This document shows positions 62,035 through 64,000 of a DNA stretch of 64,000 bases, piece after piece; within the stretch, counting starts at the first letter, position 1, and every line of letters starts with the position of its first letter. Where the stretch lies: the NCBI RefSeq assembly GCF_000373105.1, contig NZ_KB890426.1, positions 1 to 64,000 of the forward strand, read 5' to 3'. The stretch is from Neolewinella persica DSM 23188 (GTDB lineage: Bacteria > Bacteroidota > Bacteroidia > Chitinophagales > Saprospiraceae). A program made the translations under genes and the position numbers. Below the pieces are notes generated by a model. That model did not search any database and was not told the DNA's origin. It saw nothing but the letters and a program-made list of their open reading frames with translations.

Positions 62035-62489
62035 TATTTTTTATTTGAATCTGATGATTTCAATTTATGCGAGAGATCTGTTTTGGCGGGGTCTACGATG
62101 AATCGCTTCATCAGGAACTTGCGTCCGATCAGAATAGGAAACTTCATCTCTCCCCGCTCACTGAGTGAAAGATCAATGGGGTACTCTACCCCGAAAAGCA
62201 CAATGTTAGTTTTGATCACAAAACGCTTCTCCGAACCGCCAAAAGAATTTTTCACGGACTTTTGCCTGAAATTCTCTGTTGATAATTCCCTGCTTTCGTA
62301 TTGCTTATACGAAGGATCGAGGAGGGTGAAGAATAAGACCTCTTTGCCATCTACCTCTTTTGTTCCTATCTCGTGACAGTGAATCGCTGAAGTGTAGGCA
62401 CCAGTGTCCATTTTTATATCGACGCTGTTTAATTCTAAGCCAGGAAAATCAGCTTTATCCTTCCTGCCTATCGTTTGTTTTTTGGTCAA
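62034..62489 (-). CDS. RimB-like retropepsin-fold ATP-dependent zinc protease family protein
   Basis: A 151-residue protein of the family linked to RimK in many bacteria. The aspartic-protease-like motif D-T-G-A ('[20 protein letters not shown]') is followed by '[19 protein letters not shown]' and '[20 protein letters not shown]', which close the retropepsin-like barrel. In Pseudomonas a family member (RimB) cleaves RimK-modified substrates. The start is a TTG at 62489; no ATG lies in a suitable position upstream. It is the first gene of the coupled operon and is presumably cytosolic. Confidence 0.85.
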   Translation of the reverse strand: MTKKQTIGRKDKADFPGLELNSVDIKMDTGAYTSAIHCHEIGTKEVDGKEVLFFTLLDPSYKQYESRELSTENFRQKSVKNSFGGSEKRFVIKTNIVLFGVEYPIDLSLSERGEMKFPILIGRKFLMKRFIVDPAKTDLSHKLKSSDSNKK

Positions 62490-62674
62490 TTGGTTTTTGT
62501 TATTTGGCTTGCATGAACTAATCGCTTGACTGCTAGATGTTTGAACGGTCGGTTAGTTCTTGATCTGAAAAGACTGGCTGCAAGCCGCCGAAGGTAGGTA
62601 TAAAGGCTGGAAAACCGTGCATTCATCGGGTATTCTCAGGGCTGCTGAAATTGTAAGCGTAAGGGATACCGCAG

Positions 62675-62702
62675 GACCAGTGAAAGCGGGCTTTCACTGG
62701 TC
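62675..62702. terminator. Hairpin between the RimB-like gene and truB
   Basis: GACCAGTGAAAG (62675-62686) and CTTTCACTGGTC (62691-62702) are perfect arms around a four-base CGGG loop, 46 bases beyond the truB stop. No U tract is obvious, so termination may be Rho-assisted or the hairpin may only protect the truB 3' end. Confidence 0.6.
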
Positions 62703-62747
62703 TGAACCAGAGGTAGTGGGAGACAGACTACTCATTGACTGATAAAA

Positions 62748-63482
62748 CTATTCCTCCGGCGCCAGCGGCGGGATAACCTCCAGCAAAGTCTCCAAGTCCC
62801 ACATATCCTTCTCCTCGAACGGCCCAACGGTCGTCCGTCGCAGCGCGGTGAGGTAGCCGCCCGAATCCAGCGCCTTGCCCATATCATAAGCCAGCGACCG
62901 GATGTAGGTGCCTTTAGAACAGGTTATTTCAAAGTCCACTTCCGGCAGTTCAATACGGGTGATCCTGAATTCGTGTACTGTGACGGGGCGGGGTTTTACT
63001 TCCACCTGGATGCCTTTTCGGGCTTTTTTGTACAAAGGCTGGCCGTCGATTTTGATGGCAGAGTAGATGGGAGGGAGCTGCTGTAGATCACCAGTGAGAG
63101 AGCGGGCAGCGGCGCGGACCATCTCATCGGTAATGTGCTCCGTGGGGAAGGTGGCGTTGATCGGCTCTTCGGCGTCATAGCTGGCGGTGGTGGCACCTAG
63201 GGTGATGGTGCCGGTGTAGGTTTTGTCCATACCCTGCAGCTCCTGCAGGCGTTTGGTCCACTTGCCGGTGCAGATGTTGAGCATGCCGGTGGCCATGGGG
63301 TCCAGTGTGCCAGCGTGGCCTACCTTGATTTTCTTTACCCCCAGGTGCTTGCGAATGGCCCAGCGGACCTTATTAACGACGTCGAAACTGGTCCAGCCCT
63401 TCGGTTTATCGACGAGTAGCAGGCAGCCTTCCTGGAAGGTAAAGGGTGGGGTAGTGGTAGGGGGAAGCGTTTTGATAAGCAA
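62748..63482 (-). CDS. truB: tRNA pseudouridine-55 synthase
   Basis: A cytosolic RNA-modifying enzyme that converts U55 in the T-loop of tRNAs to pseudouridine. 'LLVDKPKGWTSFDVVNKVRW' and the catalytic-Asp motif in 'KVGHAGTLDPMATGMLNICT' are complete, as is 'VDFEITCSKGTYIRSLAYDM'. I chose the TTG at 63482 because it gives about 244 residues, normal for the short Bacteroidota form. ATGs at 63578 and 63623 would add 32 and 47 residues of non-family sequence that includes the 21-bp motif (63508-63528) read in an otherwise unused frame (LHLRPRP). The start remains uncertain. Confidence 0.9.
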   Translation of the reverse strand: MLIKTLPPTTTPPFTFQEGCLLLVDKPKGWTSFDVVNKVRWAIRKHLGVKKIKVGHAGTLDPMATGMLNICTGKWTKRLQELQGMDKTYTGTITLGATTASYDAEEPINATFPTEHITDEMVRAAARSLTGDLQQLPPIYSAIKIDGQPLYKKARKGIQVEVKPRPVTVHEFRITRIELPEVDFEITCSKGTYIRSLAYDMGKALDSGGYLTALRRTTVGPFEEKDMWDLETLLEVIPPLAPEE

Positions 63483-63507
63483 TAAGGGATTTGTGATTAG
63501 CGATTTT

Positions 63508-63528
63508 GGGCGCGGCCGCAGGTGCAAA
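63508..63528 (-). repeat. Dispersed 21-bp motif upstream of truB
   Basis: A perfect reverse copy 26 bases upstream of the favoured truB start, in the 5' leader. If the upstream ATG were used it would be translated in frame as LHLRPRP, a reading not seen in any certain gene of the window. Confidence 0.8.
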
Positions 63529-63835
63529 GAACGGCAATTGGGCAAGGAAGGACCAAAGGTTTGGAATAACTTATTCATTTGGCACCAGCTACAGAGAACT
63601 GGTATGCCTTCTGATTGCGTCATCCTCTAAAAGCATACCTGCCAATATTCAGCATTAACGGTTGGGTAATGTTTGTACTTTGCTTTTTATGAAACCTTCC
63701 CCTGCATCCTGCGCGCCGCCGCCCAAATTATTAGTAGCTCCCATATAACTTGATCGTTGACAAATATCAGCTTTACAGCAAACCTTGATCACTAATGATT
63801 TCTCCGGACGGGACTATTTTTCGTGAAAAGCGACG

Positions 63836-64000
63836 ATGGAAACCAGCAAAAAATCAAGGAAACTACTGGATAAGGTGGTCTGGATAACCGGAGCTTCTTC
63901 AGGTATCGGCGAACAGCTCTGCTACCAATTTGCGAAACAAGGGGCTTCTTTAATTATTTCTGCACCCGGTGCGCCCAGGCTGGAGCGGGTAAAAGCCAAC
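63836..64000 (+). CDS. Short-chain dehydrogenase/reductase (SDR), partial
   Basis: Fifty-five codons from the ATG at 63836 to the window edge. The Rossmann dinucleotide-binding motif T-G-x-x-x-G-I-G is intact ('VWITGASSGIGEQLCYQFAK'), as in classical SDRs. The downstream 'LIISAPGAPRLERVKAN' replaces the common 'SARR' NADP-binding end, so cofactor preference is uncertain. The active-site Y-x-x-x-K lies beyond the window. The enzyme should be a cytosolic oxidoreductase of unknown substrate. The 63579-63835 gap shows nothing else. Confidence 0.85.
   Translation, partial: METSKKSRKLLDKVVWITGASSGIGEQLCYQFAKQGASLIISAPGAPRLERVKAN

Noticed and set aside
63483-63623. Extended truB N-terminus (ATG at 63623 or 63578)
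   Set aside because: It adds 32-47 residues of non-family sequence including the dispersed motif read as LHLRPRP. A shorter start gives a family-typical length.

Overview
The window looks like a chromosomal segment of a free-living, probably marine Bacteroidota, most likely of the class Saprospiria (Lewinella/Neolewinella-like). The evidence is a SusC/SusD pair, proteins with type IX secretion (T9SS) sorting domains, many lipoproteins and 'AQ'-ending signal peptides, ASPIC/UnbV (CRTAC1-type) proteins, a bacillithiol synthesis enzyme (bshC) and a moderately high G+C content judged by eye. The genus is inferred, not proven. No rRNA, tRNA, CRISPR or prophage was recognised.

Layout. 1-12 kb: a partial possible transposase, a T9SS-sorted adhesin-like protein, a large BNR/sortilin-like beta-propeller protein, an M20 amidohydrolase, a lipoprotein-like methyltransferase, an Hsp20 chaperone and a zinc-type quinone reductase. 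12.4-20.2 kb: a same-strand cluster of two M48-like exported metallopeptidases, a four-TM protein with an EAD11-like C-terminal adaptor domain, a PKD protein and a VWA protein ending in a possible outer-membrane barrel. This is the best candidate here for an undescribed system. 20-32 kb: mixed metabolism (EEP phosphatase/nuclease, DoxX-like membrane protein, phytanoyl-CoA dioxygenase, GNAT, second M20 hydrolase, an APH-like kinase with an acyl-CoA dehydrogenase, a dicarboxylate symporter and a Vat/CatB-like acetyltransferase). 32.6-42.5 kb: SusC, SusD, an ASPIC/UnbV lipoprotein and a vanadium-haloperoxidase/PAP2-like lipoprotein. 42.7-49.3 kb: a C25-like secreted protein, trpS, a second ASPIC/UnbV protein, SRPBCC and DUF3124 proteins. 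49.6-59.9 kb: an ECF sigma factor with a membrane-anchored partner, galK, a YebC-type regulator, bshC, glpK and an HI0933-like flavoprotein. 60.2-62.5 kb: a RimB-like/RimK/AspA-like operon. The window ends with truB and a truncated SDR.

The most striking non-gene signal is a roughly 21-bp motif with core GCACCTGCGGCCGCGCC, found about 19 times in either orientation, between genes and also inside genes. Coding copies are read in only one frame per orientation (FAPAxAP forward, ARTQVQ-like reverse), and at least two sit at positions where the protein keeps its family-typical length. One perfect inverted pair forms a hairpin just after a stop codon. This resembles DNA-uptake-sequence or HIP1-like behaviour more than simple transposition. 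Several other dispersed palindromic, heptad and tandem repeats fill the gaps between genes.
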